Of a stretch of 6,405 bases of DNA, positions 4,997-6,405 are shown piece by piece. Every line of letters starts with the position of its first letter. Position 1 is the stretch's first letter. Origin of the DNA: Thermodesulfovibrionales bacterium (lineage in GTDB: Bacteria; Nitrospirota; Thermodesulfovibrionia; Thermodesulfovibrionales; UBA1546); assembly GCA_919901705.1 (NCBI GenBank), contig CAKKPR010000053.1, positions 1-6,405 on the forward strand, given 5' to 3'. A model generated the notes under the pieces. It worked only from the letters and a program-made list of their open reading frames with translations, was not told the origin of the DNA and ran no database searches. A program made the translations under genes and the position numbers.

Positions 4997-6405
4997 TTAA
5001 AGAGTAATTATTACTGAGGTCCCTGAACCTTCGGCGCTCTGTATCTCCATGCTGCCGTTATGGTCTTCGATTATTTTTTTGCATATTGAAAGGCCCAGTC
5101 CTGTGCCTTCTTTTCTTGTTGTAAAAAACGGGTCCCATATCTTGTCTATTATGTCTTTTCTGATCCCAATGCCATTATCCTTTATTGTTATTACCGCCCT
5201 GTCTTTTTTCTGCTCAGCAGTTATATCTATATTCCTGCTCCCTGCATTCAGGGCGTTATCTGTAAGGTTCAGGAAAATCTGGGTCAGCTTATCCATATCT
5301 GCCATGATTGTAACTGAAGGGTTAATTATTAAATTCACGGCCACATCCTCTTTCTTTGCCTTAACATAATGTTTTATCTTTTCCATAAGGACATTTAAAT
5401 CTACTTCTCTTATATCTAATTTTGACGGCCTGCTGTACAGAAGAAGTTCCTCAACCAGGTTCTTCAGCCTGTATATCTCCTTAAGCATTGCCTGCAGAAG
5501 AGCCCGGTGTTGTTCGGATTTAATTTCCCTCTCTAATATCTGCACTATGGAGGATATGCCAAAAAGCGGATTCCTTATTTCGTGGGCCACCCCAGCAACA
5601 ATCTTTCCTATGGCCTCAAGATGCTGTCTCTTCCTTGCTTCTGCCTGAAGTTTCTTTATCTCGGTAAGCTCACGGAATACCACAACAGTTCCTGCCTGTT
5701 TAGCATCCGTGTGGCTCAACATAGAATTGTTGAAACCTACAGGAATGACATCTGTCCCGTCTGAGAGCTCTATCTCTCTGCTTAACGCCGAATTAATTAT
5801 GAGAAAATCGGATAACTGCGGCAAGACGTCCATAAGTTTTTTACCGGTAACATGGTTTTTGATTTTTAATATCTGGAAACCAATAGAATTTAACTTTACG
5901 ATACGGTTTTCCGAATCAAGAACCATTATTCCCGTGGCCATGTTGTTGAGAACTACCTCTGAAAAATCCCTTTCGGTTATGAGCTCACTGTACAGCTGTG
6001 CTGTATTAATGGCAGCGGCAGCCTGACTGGCGAAAAGCTGGATAATAGCCTTTTCAGCATCTGTCATAAAAAAATCTTTTTTCTTAAAAAGCGTCAGGCA
6101 GCCGAATATTGAATTTTTCAGCTTCAACGGGACTGAGGCCATATACAAAAAGCCATAGCTTTGAATTAAACCGCTGAGACATTTAACGTCCTGAATTCTA
6201 ATTGTCTCTATAGAGCGTTCCTCCTCAATGGACCTTCCGATAAAAGATCCCTCAATCGGAAGCGAGACAGGCAGCAGCTCTTTTTCAATATTAGATACGG
6301 CTTCAGGATGTAATTTCCTGTCTCTGTCCATTAACCAGAGTATGGACGCATCCATATTTGCAAAAACCGTAGCAGATGAGACAATGGATTGCGTAAGTTT
6401 ATGCA
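4997..6405 (-). CDS. GAF-PAS sensor histidine kinase, C-terminal part (5' end outside window)
   Basis: A cytoplasmic two-component sensor kinase that autophosphorylates a histidine and passes the phosphate to an unseen response regulator. The frame is open to the window edge. The 16 codons before the first internal ATG (6355), including LTQSIVSSATVFAN, continue a GAF domain, so the true start is to the right. Numbering from that ATG: GAF to about 122 (SVPLKLKNSIFGCLTLF core at 75-89); PAS at about 130-235 (VVLNNMATGIMVLDSENRIV); HisKA with the H-box GVAHEIRNPL at 255-264, H258 being the likely phosphorylation site; ATPase with N-box NLTDNALNA (363-371), G1 DNGIGI (393-398), F-box DPFFTTR and G2 GTGLGLS (417-423). 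All catalytic boxes look intact. No transmembrane segment is visible. It resembles NtrB/AtoS-type kinases rather than CheA. Its convergent orientation suggests a transcription unit separate from the che genes. The signal is unknown. Confidence 0.93.
   Translation of the reverse strand, partial: HKLTQSIVSSATVFANMDASILWLMDRDRKLHPEAVSNIEKELLPVSLPIEGSFIGRSIEEERSIETIRIQDVKCLSGLIQSYGFLYMASVPLKLKNSIFGCLTLFKKKDFFMTDAEKAIIQLFASQAAAAINTAQLYSELITERDFSEVVLNNMATGIMVLDSENRIVKLNSIGFQILKIKNHVTGKKLMDVLPQLSDFLIINSALSREIELSDGTDVIPVGFNNSMLSHTDAKQAGTVVVFRELTEIKKLQAEARKRQHLEAIGKIVAGVAHEIRNPLFGISSIVQILEREIKSEQHRALLQAMLKEIYRLKNLVEELLLYSRPSKLDIREVDLNVLMEKIKHYVKAKKEDVAVNLIINPSVTIMADMDKLTQIFLNLTDNALNAGSRNIDITAEQKKDRAVITIKDNGIGIRKDIIDKIWDPFFTTRKEGTGLGLSICKKIIEDHNGSMEIQSAEGSGTSVIITL

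Noticed and set aside
6353..6355. ATG (-) at 6355 as the kinase start
   Set aside because: The upstream in-frame codons to the window edge continue the GAF domain, so the gene is truncated by the window.

Overview
The window reads as part of a bacterial chemosensory (che) gene cluster of moderate GC content. Four genes run on the + strand and converge on one sensor kinase gene on the - strand. The gene content (a very long MCP signalling coiled coil with a cysteine-rich tail, and a HEAT-repeat protein beside cheR and cheB) and the dispersed palindromic repeats suggest a Nitrospirota or Deltaproteobacteria-like organism, possibly an environmental genome. This lineage guess is inference; nothing in the window settles it.

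Layout: 1-1536 (+) is the 3' part of a methyl-accepting chemotaxis protein that begins upstream of the window. 1537-1651 is a short gap holding a 7-bp tandem repeat and a hairpin. 1652-2785 (+) is a HEAT-repeat protein, whose stop overlaps the start of cheR (2782-3696, +) by 4 nt. 3632-3697 is a palindromic REP-like element that forms the cheR/cheB junction. 3708-4850 (+) is cheB, a receiver plus methylesterase, with a second copy of the element inserted in frame at about 4440-4541. 4851-4996 is a convergent intergenic gap with another 7-bp tandem repeat and a large G/C-run palindrome. 4997-6405 (-) is a GAF-PAS-histidine kinase whose 5' end lies beyond the window.

How the genes fit together: CheR (SAM-dependent glutamate methyltransferase) and CheB (phosphorylation-controlled methylesterase/deamidase) would set the methylation state of the MCP, which carries several methylation-site-like EE/EQ pairs in 28-residue repeats. 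The HEAT protein is probably a protein-interaction scaffold or regulator for the same pathway; its function is unknown. cheA, cheW and cheY are not seen and presumably lie elsewhere. The convergent kinase is of the NtrB-like HisKA type, not CheA, and may belong to a separate two-component system.

Most notable are the two REP-like palindromes. One supplies the last 21 codons and the stop of cheR; the other adds about 34 residues inside the CheB catalytic domain without breaking its frame or active site. Together they contain four copies of a nested-hairpin half-unit with compensatory base changes, paired in two opposite topologies.
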